Both the position numbers and the translations under genes were made by a program. Below, piece after piece: positions 33,321-40,883 of a DNA stretch of 64,000 nucleotides. Source of the stretch: Paenibacillus lignilyticus. GTDB taxonomy: Bacteria; Bacillota; Bacilli; Paenibacillales; Paenibacillaceae. The stretch is from assembly GCF_017942085.1 (NCBI RefSeq), contig NZ_JAGKSP010000006.1, forward strand, positions 310,001-374,000. Direction: 5' to 3'. Below the pieces are notes generated by a model. That model did no database searches, was not told where the DNA came from, and was given only the letters and a program-made list of their open reading frames with translations. Numbering within the stretch: position 1 is the first letter of the stretch; the number at the start of each line of letters is the position of its first letter.

Positions 33321-34088
33321 ATGGACAAACAATCCTTTTTTGAACTGCTGCTCCCGGTTGTAAAACGGATTTACGCGGAAGGCTCACCTGTTTTCCCATC
33401 CGTACGGTTAGCCCAGAGCTGGCTCGAAACAGGCGGCAATATTCCGTACTGGAATAACCTTGCGGGTTATAAAGTCGGGGCCGGCGTGCCCAACGGATAT
33501 TGGAAAGGCGCAGTGGTGGATAAACGAACATGGGAAGTCATTGACGGTAGACGAGTTACGGAGACGGCGACATTTCGTGCATATGATAGCATTTATGATT
33601 TCTATAAAGACCAGGACTTGTTGTTCGCACGCAGCCGTTACGATCGGGTGCGATTGGCTAAAACGCCGTTTGAGCAGGTTCGAATGCTGCTTGCCTGCGG
33701 TTATGCGACAGATCCCGCTTATGCGGATAAATTGACGGCTATTATCAAAGGGAGCAACTTAACGCAATATGACAACAAGAACAGGGAGGATGAACCGATG
33801 ACTGCAGAGGAGAAGAAAGCATTCGATGAGCTGCAGAAACTGACCTTGAAACTAAAGTCGGACAATGATCAACTCAAAATCGCGCTGCTGGATCAGACGA
33901 ATGCATTAAAAGAGCTGCAATTATGGGCGCTTAAAATCGATGCCAGCAACGAGATGGATGCCGTGCCTGAATGGGCAAAAGATGCTGTTACTGCTGCGGT
34001 GAAAGCTAAATTAATCGATACGCCAAATGGCGGCAGCTATGACTTTTACCGTTTATTATCCGTGCTGTACAGGAAGAAATTGATTTAA
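33321..34088 (+). CDS. Glucosaminidase-domain endolysin-like protein without signal peptide
   Basis: 255 residues. The N-terminal two thirds (about 15-145) is a GH73-type glucosaminidase domain: PSVRLAQSWLETGG with the catalytic Glu, NNLAGYKVG and TATFRAYDSIYDFYKDQ. Then a coiled-coil-like stretch (about 155-200, KLTLKLKSDNDQL) and a C-terminal module, VPEWAKDAVTAAVKAKL, resembling those on phage lysins. No signal peptide, as for lysins that use a holin, but no other phage gene is here. SD GGAGGTG at 33303-33309. Probably a prophage relic or autolysin. Confidence 0.7.
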   Translation: MDKQSFFELLLPVVKRIYAEGSPVFPSVRLAQSWLETGGNIPYWNNLAGYKVGAGVPNGYWKGAVVDKRTWEVIDGRRVTETATFRAYDSIYDFYKDQDLLFARSRYDRVRLAKTPFEQVRMLLACGYATDPAYADKLTAIIKGSNLTQYDNKNREDEPMTAEEKKAFDELQKLTLKLKSDNDQLKIALLDQTNALKELQLWALKIDASNEMDAVPEWAKDAVTAAVKAKLIDTPNGGSYDFYRLLSVLYRKKLI

Positions 34089-34214
34089 CGATGTATATAT
34101 CCGCCTGAACTGGGCATTCTTAAGATATCGGCGTCGCGAGATGCCGTAGACAACCGCGGAGAAGACTTACGTTTCCCCATAAGCTCTTCGTCCGGTTTCT
34201 CCTCTCCCATGAAA

Positions 34215-34246
34215 GGGGCCCCAGCAATGGGGCCCCGGATTTTTTT
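34215..34246 (+). terminator. Terminator of the glucosaminidase gene
   Basis: GGGGCCCC (34215-34222) / GGGGCCCC (34229-34236), six-nt loop, GGA then seven Ts. Confidence 0.85.
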
Positions 34247-34273
34247 CACCCTAAAATACAGCCTTATCTGTTA

Positions 34274-34305
34274 AACCGCGATGACAATTCATCGTGGTTT
34301 TTTTG
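34274..34305 (+). terminator. Second terminator hairpin before doxX
   Basis: AACCGCGATGA (34274-34284) / TCATCGTGGTT (34289-34299, one G-U), four-nt loop, T run. It has no gene of its own between the two hairpins and may be a relic of a lost gene. The rest of 34089-34214 shows nothing else. Confidence 0.7.
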
Positions 34306-34344
34306 TTGTCTCGCTGTCTCGTCTGCTCGTTACTCGAATTCTCC

Positions 34345-34407
34345 TTGACGAAAATAAATCCTAATGATAGGATAATATTAATCCTAACAATAAAATAAAT
34401 AATATTA
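34345..34407 (+). promoter_or_regulatory. Promoter and operator-like palindromes upstream of doxX
   Basis: TTGACG (34345-34350), 17-bp spacer, TAGGAT (34368-34373). Over and after the -10 lie CCTA-ATGA-TAGG (34360-34371), GGAT-N7-ATCC (34370-34384) and two copies of TAATATTA (34373-34380, 34400-34407). The clustering suggests a repressor site. Confidence 0.5.
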
Positions 34408-34438
34408 GGGTAAAATAGAGTAGAGGGAGAGAGTAAAA

Positions 34439-34771
34439 TTGTTTTCAATCATTCTTCAAATTGTATTAGGTTTAGGATTTCTGCTGTTTGGATTTATGAA
34501 GTTCGGATCGCAAATGGCGGAAGAATTTAAGCGCTATGGATACCCGGCAGGTTTTAGGGTATTTACGGGTCTGGTTGAAATTGTCATAGCGGCAATACTT
34601 ATTTGCGGGCTTTGGTTTGATGAACTGGCAGCTTGGGGTGGTATCTTAATCGTTGTAACGATGGTAGGAGCCATAGTTACGCATCTTAAAGTGAAGGATG
34701 CAGCAAACAAAATGATGATGCCCATCCTTTTATTGATTCTTGGAATCATTGTACTAGTAATCAATATTTGA
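34439..34771 (+). CDS. DoxX family membrane protein
   Basis: 110 residues, four hydrophobic helices, with the family pattern GLGFLLFGFMKFG, FRVFTGLVEIVIAA and MVGAIVTHLKVKD. DoxX proteins are small membrane proteins, often linked with quinone or thiol redox enzymes; the function is not settled. Start TTG 34439 follows GAGGGAGAGAG. Stands alone between terminators. Confidence 0.8.
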   Translation: MFSIILQIVLGLGFLLFGFMKFGSQMAEEFKRYGYPAGFRVFTGLVEIVIAAILICGLWFDELAAWGGILIVVTMVGAIVTHLKVKDAANKMMMPILLLILGIIVLVINI

Positions 34772-34804
34772 TCCTTATAGGTAAAGGGTTTAATGGAATA
34801 TAAC

Positions 34805-34839
34805 AGGCTGTACTATTCAATAGTACAGCCTCTTTTTTT
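34805..34839 (+). terminator. Terminator of doxX
   Basis: Perfect 12-bp stem AGGCTGTACTAT (34805-34816) / ATAGTACAGCCT (34820-34831), three-nt loop, C then seven Ts. Confidence 0.9.
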
Positions 34840-34841
34840 GT

Positions 34842-35501
34842 TCTGCGCCAAGGTCTGAATACGGATAAGTTGGAATATTTTACCTTGTAGATCAAGGGAG
34901 CTCATAGCGCATGCTCTGTATGCCCGTCTGTTGATTTCCATCATGCAATTTTATACCGAACAACATAGCAGCATTGCCGGTAATGAAGCGGAAGAAATGA
35001 ATAATGTTTGTTTATAGTTAGCGTGTACAAAATAATGATCAGATCCATGATGCCGATGCACTTGATCATTGGAGCTACGAAGCCGTCGACATAAGCCAAA
35101 ACTCAGGATAGCTATCGGTGGATGCTATGCTTTCAAATCAGGAGTTAATGGGGGCAGAAAGATATACGAGCAATAGGAAGAAAAGACAAAGAGATGCAGC
35201 GAATTGTGCCAGAACTGATGGGTCTGTCAAATTCGCAGCGGTGCGATTCCTGATGGCCTCGGCATTTGCTCACTGATCGTCCGGATAAATTCCGGAACAA
35301 TTCCGTCCACTCCCATGGAAGCGGATGAACTTTTTATCAAGCACGGGTCATGTTTATTCTCTGTCTCCGGACATGCGAAAATCGCTATATATAATGAAGA
35401 AACTTTTTTGAGAAAACGCGTTACAGTAATAAAGCTACACTCCGTATATGCGTTGAAGTGATAAAGCTACCTAAAAAGTCGCAGAAATCCTATGAAATTG
35501 G
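34842..35501. other. Long gene-free stretch, probably decayed coding DNA
   Basis: No supported gene. Around 35170-35460 two short open frames follow each other with an apparent shift (about 35170-35255, containing RKDKEMQRIVPELMGL, then about 35235-35462, containing SFSVSGHAKIAIYNEE-like residues), as in a decaying gene, but I recognise no family. A hairpin AATGATCA/TGATCATT spans 35034-35070. Confidence 0.3.
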
Positions 35502-35530
35502 TTCGCATCACCGTCTTAATAAGGTATGAT
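35502..35530 (+). promoter_or_regulatory. Promoter of the hydroxyacid dehydrogenase-lrgAB operon
   Basis: TTCGCA (35502-35507, four of six), 17-bp spacer, TATGAT (35525-35530), 64 bp upstream of the ATG. Confidence 0.55.
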
Positions 35531-35593
35531 CAACTTATTGGCATGACTAGGAAATACTCCGATTAATGCAGGATAAAGGGGGAGCTTGAAGGA

Positions 35594-36550
35594 ATGAGAA
35601 TTGTAGTCTTGGATGGATTTACTTTAAATCCCGGAGACCTGGATTGGGCCGAGTTCAACACGCTTGGCGAGCTGATTGTTTATGAGCGGACAGCGCGAGA
35701 GGATATCGTGAATCGAGCGTTAAGAGCCGATGTCGTACTCACGAACAAAACGCCGATTTCAGCGGAAATAATGGCGAAGTTACCGCAGCTTCAATACATC
35801 GGCGTATTAGCTACCGGCTACAACGTTGTGGATACGGAAGCAGCCGCGGAACATGACATTGTGGTGACGAATGTGCCGGATTACAGTACGCATTCCGTTG
35901 TTCAATTGGTCTTCGCTCTCATGCTGGAACTGACTTATCATGTGACTGCCCACAGCAGTGCCGTACATAGCGGTCGTTGGTCTGCCGGACCTGATTTTAC
36001 ATTCTCCCTGCATCCTCTTATGGAGCTCTCGGGCAAGACAATGGGGATCGTGGGTTACGGTCAAATCGGTCAGCAGGTTGCCAGAGCAGCGCTGGCATTC
36101 GGGATGAAAGTCGTGGTACATACGCGCACACCCAAAGTGGTTCCGGGGCTGGAATCCGTTGCTTTCGTTTCGAACAGTGAATTGTTCCGTTCAGCCGATG
36201 TTGTCTCGCTGCACTGTCCGCTGACACAGGACACAACCGGACTTGTGAACCAGCGTACGTTGGGTCTCATGAAACGTTCGGCGATCCTCATCAACACGGC
36301 AAGGGGCGGTCACGTCGTGGAACAGGATTTGGCAAATGCGCTAAACAGCGGGCGTATTGCTGGAGCGGGACTGGATGTGTTGAGTGTGGAGCCGCCGGCT
36401 GTCGATCATCCGCTGCTGCATGCCGCTAATTGTACGATTACTCCGCATATCGGCTGGGCAACGGTCGAAGCACGCAAAAGACTGATGGGGATTGCAGCCG
36501 ATAATTTGCGCTCGTTTATACAAGGCGATGTTTGCAATCAGGTGAATTAA
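35594..36550 (+). CDS. D-2-hydroxyacid dehydrogenase (glycerate/hydroxypyruvate reductase-like)
   Basis: 318 residues, NAD(P)-dependent D-isomer 2-hydroxyacid dehydrogenase. NAD loop GIVGYGQIGQQVA (about 150-162), INTARGG with the catalytic Arg, LDVLSVEPP with the Glu, and HIGWAT with the catalytic His. N-terminal LATGYNVVDTEAA resembles glycerate dehydrogenase. Substrate could be hydroxypyruvate, glyoxylate or another 2-oxo acid. SD GGGGGAGCTTGAAGGA precedes the ATG. The lrgA-like gene follows after 4 bp, so they share a transcript. Confidence 0.85.
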   Translation: MRIVVLDGFTLNPGDLDWAEFNTLGELIVYERTAREDIVNRALRADVVLTNKTPISAEIMAKLPQLQYIGVLATGYNVVDTEAAAEHDIVVTNVPDYSTHSVVQLVFALMLELTYHVTAHSSAVHSGRWSAGPDFTFSLHPLMELSGKTMGIVGYGQIGQQVARAALAFGMKVVVHTRTPKVVPGLESVAFVSNSELFRSADVVSLHCPLTQDTTGLVNQRTLGLMKRSAILINTARGGHVVEQDLANALNSGRIAGAGLDVLSVEPPAVDHPLLHAANCTITPHIGWATVEARKRLMGIAADNLRSFIQGDVCNQVN

Positions 36551-36554
36551 GGCA

Positions 36555-36911
36555 ATGCGCGGATTTTGTATCATAATGGGATTTGACGGATTGGGCTGGC
36601 TGCTGCATCGGTTTGCTTCGGTTCCGCTTCCCTCTCATGTATTAGGGCTGCTGCTTCTGTCAGCAGCTTTATTTATGGGAATCGTGAAGCTGGAGTGGGT
36701 GGAGCAAAGCGCTGGTTTTCTTAATAGGCATATGATGCTGTTCTTTGTTCCGCTGCTGGCCGGTGCAGCCGCATTCGGACCCGGGATCGGATCATCCTGG
36801 TTAGCGGCGATTATGAGTCTTACCGCCGGCACGTTAACGATCGTAATCCTAACAGGACTTACGACCAAGATGCTCGTTAGACGGAAGGAGCGTGCAGGGG
36901 ATGAGCAGTGA
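36555..36911 (+). CDS. CidA/LrgA family membrane protein
   Basis: 118 residues, four hydrophobic helices, holin-like. Family marks are PLPSHVLGLLLL and MMLFFVPLLAG, with a basic C-terminal tail. In Staphylococcus and Bacillus such proteins work with an LrgB/CidB partner; roles proposed are control of lysis or export of pyruvate/small acids. ATG 36555 with AAGG just upstream. It overlaps the lrgB-like start by 11 bp. Confidence 0.8.
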   Translation: MRGFCIIMGFDGLGWLLHRFASVPLPSHVLGLLLLSAALFMGIVKLEWVEQSAGFLNRHMMLFFVPLLAGAAAFGPGIGSSWLAAIMSLTAGTLTIVILTGLTTKMLVRRKERAGDEQ

Positions 36912-37590
36912 GCTGTTTGCTGATCCGATGTTTGGCATCCTATTGACGCTGACCGCCTACGCGTCTGCTGTACTCATCCGCCGGCGATGGAGCTGGCTGC
37001 ATCCGCTGCTAAGTGCGCCGATCCTTGTTTATTTGGTGTTACAGCTTGGCAATATCTCCTTCCTTGACTATAGGGCCGGCGGAAATATCGTCACCTTTTT
37101 TCTCGGGCCTGCAACGGTTGCGATGGCGGTTCCCTTGTACAAGCATGCCATGAGGCTTCGCCGCATCCTTCCGGCTTTATTGCTTGGTGCTCTGGTTGGA
37201 AGTGCGGTTGGCCTTCTGGTGAATACATTGTGTGTCCTGCTGTTTGGCGGAACGGAAACCTTTCTTCGCACCGCGCTGCCGAAATCGGTAACCGCCGCGG
37301 TAGCTGTTGATTTATCCGGCTGGCTGGGAGGCACGCCTGAATTAACGGCTGCTCTTACCGTGTTGACCGGACTTGTCGGCAGTATAGCGGGTCCTCCTCT
37401 GCTGCGGTTATGCGGCGTTCGAGACAACATAGCGTCGTCGATTGCAATAGGTGCTGCCGCACATGGAATTGGGTCGGCGAAGCTGCTGTCCGAATCAGAA
37501 GAGCGCGGAGGTCTCAGCGGCTTCTCGATGGCCGCTTGCGCCGTGTTTACGCCCGTGCTTCTGCTGCCTGTGCATGCATGGCTATTATGA
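36901..37590 (+). CDS. LrgB/CidB family membrane protein
   Basis: About 229 residues, six to eight hydrophobic helices. The family core FLGPATVAMAVPLYKH, LPKSVTAAVAVDLS and AAAHGIGSAKLL is well kept. It partners the LrgA-like protein encoded upstream. ATG 36901 is preferred to GTG 36892 because AAGGAG is at 36885-36890. Pairing with a D-2-hydroxyacid dehydrogenase fits a role in pyruvate or hydroxyacid overflow, but that is inference. Confidence 0.85.
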   Translation: MSSELFADPMFGILLTLTAYASAVLIRRRWSWLHPLLSAPILVYLVLQLGNISFLDYRAGGNIVTFFLGPATVAMAVPLYKHAMRLRRILPALLLGALVGSAVGLLVNTLCVLLFGGTETFLRTALPKSVTAAVAVDLSGWLGGTPELTAALTVLTGLVGSIAGPPLLRLCGVRDNIASSIAIGAAAHGIGSAKLLSESEERGGLSGFSMAACAVFTPVLLLPVHAWLL

Positions 37591-37649
37591 CAAATTTTCG
37601 ATTATTTCGACCTATTTCATGTTATCTTAAGGTTTACGCGGGTTATACA

Positions 37650-37658
37650 TGATATAGT
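37650..37658 (+). promoter_or_regulatory. Extended -10 promoter of the parvulin foldase gene
   Basis: TGA-TATAGT at 37650-37658, about 50 bp before the TTG start; no good -35, TTTACG (37633-37638) is too close. Confidence 0.45.
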
Positions 37659-37709
37659 GACTCAGTAATGTTAAAAACAGATTGCAAATGCCGGAAGGGA
37701 GTTTTCAAG

Positions 37710-38891
37710 TTGAACGAGAAAGATAAAGAGAAAAATTTGAATGAGAATGAGCTTGAGGCAGTAGAGCAAGAAACGAAAGAGGTTGTTTCCTCGGATGAAG
37801 CGGCCGAAATTGCAGCTGTTGAACCAGTCGAAGCGACAGATAATGACAAGGATCACGATGTCGAAGAGCTCGATGAGGATAAACAACAACCTGCAGCAGT
37901 GCAGCCCGGCCCGGAGGCAGCAGCTCCTGCAGCAAAGAATAACGGTAAAGCATGGATGTACATTTCTATCGGACTAGCTGTTGTTCTGCTCTTTACAATT
38001 GTGAAGATGCCGTTTGGCGGCGGCAGCAGTGAAACAGTGGGCTCCGTTAACGGTGTTGCTATAACCAAGGATCAATTGTATGACGAGATGGCCAAGGTTG
38101 GCGGCGAGCAAACGCTTGAGAACATGATTCAGGACGAGCTTATTAAGCAAGAAGCAGATAAAGCGGGTATCGTTGTAGGCGATGCTGAAGTGGAGAAAGA
38201 AATTGAAAGCATCAAGAAGCGTTTCCCGTCCGAAGCTGAGTTCGAAGGTGCGCTTCAGCAAGCAGGCATGACGCTTGACGATCTGAAGAAACAAACACCA
38301 ATGCAGCTTCGTATCCGTAAAATTCTTGAGCCGCAGGCGAAAGTAACGGACGCGGATGTTAAAACGTATTTCGAACAAAATAAAGCGCAATTCGATGAGC
38401 CGGAACAAGTGAAGGCTTCGCATATTCTTGTAGCGACCAAAGAAGAAGCGGATGCAATCGAAAAACAGCTTAAAGAAGGCGCAGACTTTGCTGCGCTTGC
38501 AAAAGAGAAATCCACGGACCCTGGCAGCAAAGATCAAGGCGGCGACCTTGGCTTCTTCGGCAAAGGCCAGATGGATCCGGCATTCGAAGAAGCGGCATTC
38601 AAGCTGAAGAAAGACGAGATCAGCGCGCCGATTCAAACGCAATACGGCTTCCATATCATCAAAGCAATCGATCATAAAGCGGCTAAGGCTGCAACGCTCG
38701 ACGAGAAGAAAGCAGATATTAAAGAGCAGCTGATCGCGCAGAAGGTGCAAGAGCTTTCGCCGACTTGGCTCGAAGACTTGAAGACGAAATCGCAAATCAC
38801 GAACACGCTCAAAGATGCTGCTGCAGACGACGAAGCGCAACAACCGGCAGCGAACAACGCCGCGACAAACTCTTCGACGAACGCGAAGTAA
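37710..38891 (+). CDS. prsA: Membrane-anchored parvulin-type peptidyl-prolyl isomerase (PrsA-like foldase)
   Basis: 393 residues. A very acidic cytoplasmic N-terminus (1-75, Glu/Asp/Ala-rich) precedes one membrane helix (about 80-98, MYISIGLAVVLLFTIV), then a SurA-like domain and a parvulin domain (about 230-325: VKASHILVATKEEAD, GGDLGFFGKGQMDPAFEEAAF, YGFHIIKA). The C-terminus is Ala/Asn/Thr-rich. It folds exported proteins. Classical PrsA is a lipoprotein; here no lipobox is present. TTG 37710 has AAGGGAG upstream, unlike ATG 37668. Confidence 0.85.
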   Translation: MNEKDKEKNLNENELEAVEQETKEVVSSDEAAEIAAVEPVEATDNDKDHDVEELDEDKQQPAAVQPGPEAAAPAAKNNGKAWMYISIGLAVVLLFTIVKMPFGGGSSETVGSVNGVAITKDQLYDEMAKVGGEQTLENMIQDELIKQEADKAGIVVGDAEVEKEIESIKKRFPSEAEFEGALQQAGMTLDDLKKQTPMQLRIRKILEPQAKVTDADVKTYFEQNKAQFDEPEQVKASHILVATKEEADAIEKQLKEGADFAALAKEKSTDPGSKDQGGDLGFFGKGQMDPAFEEAAFKLKKDEISAPIQTQYGFHIIKAIDHKAAKAATLDEKKADIKEQLIAQKVQELSPTWLEDLKTKSQITNTLKDAAADDEAQQPAANNAATNSSTNAK

Positions 38892-38898
38892 TCAAGAG

Positions 38899-38963
38899 CC
38901 ACAATAAAATAAGACGACCATCGCAGGAAAAATTTGGCCTGTGGTGGTCGTCTTATTTTGTGG
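38899..38963 (+). terminator. Long hairpin terminator after the foldase gene
   Basis: AATAAGACGACCA (38908-38920) pairs with TGGTCGTCTTATT (38945-38957), extended by CCACAA/TTGTGG at the base, with an inner CAGG/CCTG pair. T-rich within the right arm rather than after it; shape suits both strands. Confidence 0.65.
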
Positions 38964-39060
38964 CACAATAAGTTCGTAAAAGCTAGTAAGCACAAGGGCT
39001 GAATGCGTTACCAGTCATGTTCTTGTTGACTAATATGACATGTATGGATAGTAAATCTTT

Positions 39061-39108
39061 ACAATTGTTCAAATTGTGTTTTACAAATTGTTAAATTCGT
39101 TGTATTAT
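39061..39108 (+). promoter_or_regulatory. Promoter and inverted repeat upstream of oppA
   Basis: TTTACA (39080-39085), 17-bp spacer, TATTAT (39103-39108): strong promoter. Upstream ACAATT-GTTCA-AATTGT (39061-39077) is a perfect inverted repeat and part of it recurs as ACAAATTGTTAAATT (39083-39097), which may be an operator. Confidence 0.7.
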
Positions 39109-39161
39109 TGGCTCTGGGTTTAAAAAAATACACTTATCAACATGGAGGCGGGTTCTAAGCA

Positions 39162-40799
39162 ATGAAGAAAAAAATGCTAGTTCTAGTTTCACTCATGCTG
39201 GTTCTTACAGGCGTATTGTCAGCCTGCGGGAAAAGCGGATCGGGCAGCGATCAAACGTTCCGGATGAACCTTACATCCGAACCGCCTAGTCTCGATGTTG
39301 CACAAGCACAGGATCAAGTATCCTTCACTGTGCTGAGCGGACTCTTCGAGGGTCTTACACGTATGGACAAAGATGGCAACATCGTTCCAGGCGTAGCTGA
39401 GAAATGGGATATTTCCGAAGACGGCAAGAAATACACGTTCCACCTTCGCGACAATGCGAAATGGTCCAACGGTGACCCTGTCACTGCAGGCGATTTCGAA
39501 TACTCCTGGAAACGTACTTTGGATCCTAACCTGAACCCACCGGCTCCATATGCTTACCAGCTCTATTACATCAAAAATGCACAGAACCATAACATCAAAG
39601 AAGACAACCCGGATCACATCGCAGATGCGGCGCAAGTAGGCGTTAAAGCCCTTGATGATAAAACGCTTGAAGTTCAGTTGGAAAACCCAACTCCGTACTT
39701 CTTGAATATCACAGCGTTCTTCACTTCCTTCCCGGTTCATAAATCGGCGAAAGACAACGCTAACTGGGCTGCTGAAGCGAAAGACTACATCAGCAACGGT
39801 CCTTTCAAATTGGCTTCGTGGAAACACGGTGATTCCATCGAGCTTGTACCAAACGATAACTACTGGGCTAAAGATGAAATCAAACTGTCCAGCGTAAAAT
39901 TCTCGATGGTTAAAGACGCTAACACTGAGCTTAACATGTACAAAACAGGTCAACTTGACTGGGCTGGCGCTCCAACAGGAAGCATTCCGCCGGAGCAACT
40001 TGACAAGTTCCGCAAAGAAAACAACAAAGAGCTTTCTGTAAAAGGTATTGCAAGCACATACTACTACAACTTCAACAACCAAAAGAAACCTTTCAACAAC
40101 GTAAAAGTTCGTAAAGCTCTTTCGATGGCTGTAGATCGTCAAGCAATCGTTGACAACGTTACTAAAGCCGGCCAAGTTCCTGCTTACGGTTTCGTTTCCA
40201 CAGGTATCCACGGCGTGAACGGCGAATACCGTTCCGAAGTGAAAGATGACTACTTCAAAGAAGACGTAACTGAAGCTAAGAAATTGCTTGCAGAAGGTTT
40301 GGCTGAAGAAGGCATGACTTCGATGCCTGAATTCTCGCTTGCTTTCAACGAAGGCCTTCACAAGAACGTTGCTGAGGCAATCGCTGACATGTGGAAAACA
40401 AACCTTGGCATCACAGTTAAACTGGAACTTCAAGAGTGGAAAGTATTCTTGAAAAACCGTCAAAGCTTGAACTATGATGTTGCACGCGCTGGTTGGGGTG
40501 CTGACTACAATGACCCGATGACTTTCATCGACATGTTCACATCCAAAGGCGGTAACAACGATATCGGCTTCGCAAGCCCAGAGTACGATGCACTGGTTAA
40601 AGAAGCTTACAGCACGAACGATCAACAAAAACGTGTAGACGCAATGGCTAAAGCTGAGAAATTGCTGATTGGCGACAATCAAGCTCTAATGCCGCTGTAC
40701 TACTACTCTTCTGCACAATTGGTTAAACCGTATGTGAAAAACGCAATCGTTGATTACAGCGGTAACGTCGATTACACTCGTATTTCGATCGAAAAATAA
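39162..40799 (+). CDS. oppA: Oligopeptide ABC transporter substrate-binding lipoprotein
   Basis: 545 residues, family 5 solute-binding protein for peptides. Lipoprotein signal: KKKM, hydrophobic stretch and lipobox LSAC (Cys22). Then Gly/Ser linker and binding domain with NLTSEPPSLD, GLFEGLTRMD, YTFHLRDNAKWSNGDPVTA and RKALSMAVDRQAIV. SD GGAGG upstream of ATG. Codon use is strongly biased as for a highly expressed gene. A hairpin follows before oppB. First gene of the oppABCDF operon. Confidence 0.95.
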   Translation: MKKKMLVLVSLMLVLTGVLSACGKSGSGSDQTFRMNLTSEPPSLDVAQAQDQVSFTVLSGLFEGLTRMDKDGNIVPGVAEKWDISEDGKKYTFHLRDNAKWSNGDPVTAGDFEYSWKRTLDPNLNPPAPYAYQLYYIKNAQNHNIKEDNPDHIADAAQVGVKALDDKTLEVQLENPTPYFLNITAFFTSFPVHKSAKDNANWAAEAKDYISNGPFKLASWKHGDSIELVPNDNYWAKDEIKLSSVKFSMVKDANTELNMYKTGQLDWAGAPTGSIPPEQLDKFRKENNKELSVKGIASTYYYNFNNQKKPFNNVKVRKALSMAVDRQAIVDNVTKAGQVPAYGFVSTGIHGVNGEYRSEVKDDYFKEDVTEAKKLLAEGLAEEGMTSMPEFSLAFNEGLHKNVAEAIADMWKTNLGITVKLELQEWKVFLKNRQSLNYDVARAGWGADYNDPMTFIDMFTSKGGNNDIGFASPEYDALVKEAYSTNDQQKRVDAMAKAEKLLIGDNQALMPLYYYSSAQLVKPYVKNAIVDYSGNVDYTRISIEK

Positions 40800-40826
40800 T
40801 AACAGCAAGAAAAAACTAAGGGGTAT

Positions 40827-40859
40827 AGGGATATATGTGGGTTCCCCATATATATCCCT
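40827..40859 (+). terminator. Hairpin between oppA and oppB
   Basis: AGGGATATATGTGG (40827-40840) / CCATATATATCCCT (40846-40859), 14 bp with one G-U, five-nt loop; only TCTCTTT follows. Likely a partial terminator or mRNA-stabilising stem that keeps oppA in excess over the permease genes. Confidence 0.6.
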
Positions 40860-40883
40860 TCTCTTTGATTGGGGGGGCTTGGG

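Noticed and set aside
39219..40682. 487-codon open frame on the minus strand opposite oppA
   Set aside because: The codon bias of oppA leaves the antisense frame open; the translation is Phe/Val/Cys-rich without domain pattern and no ribosome site. The same holds for antisense frames opposite panD, prsA, rnc and smc.
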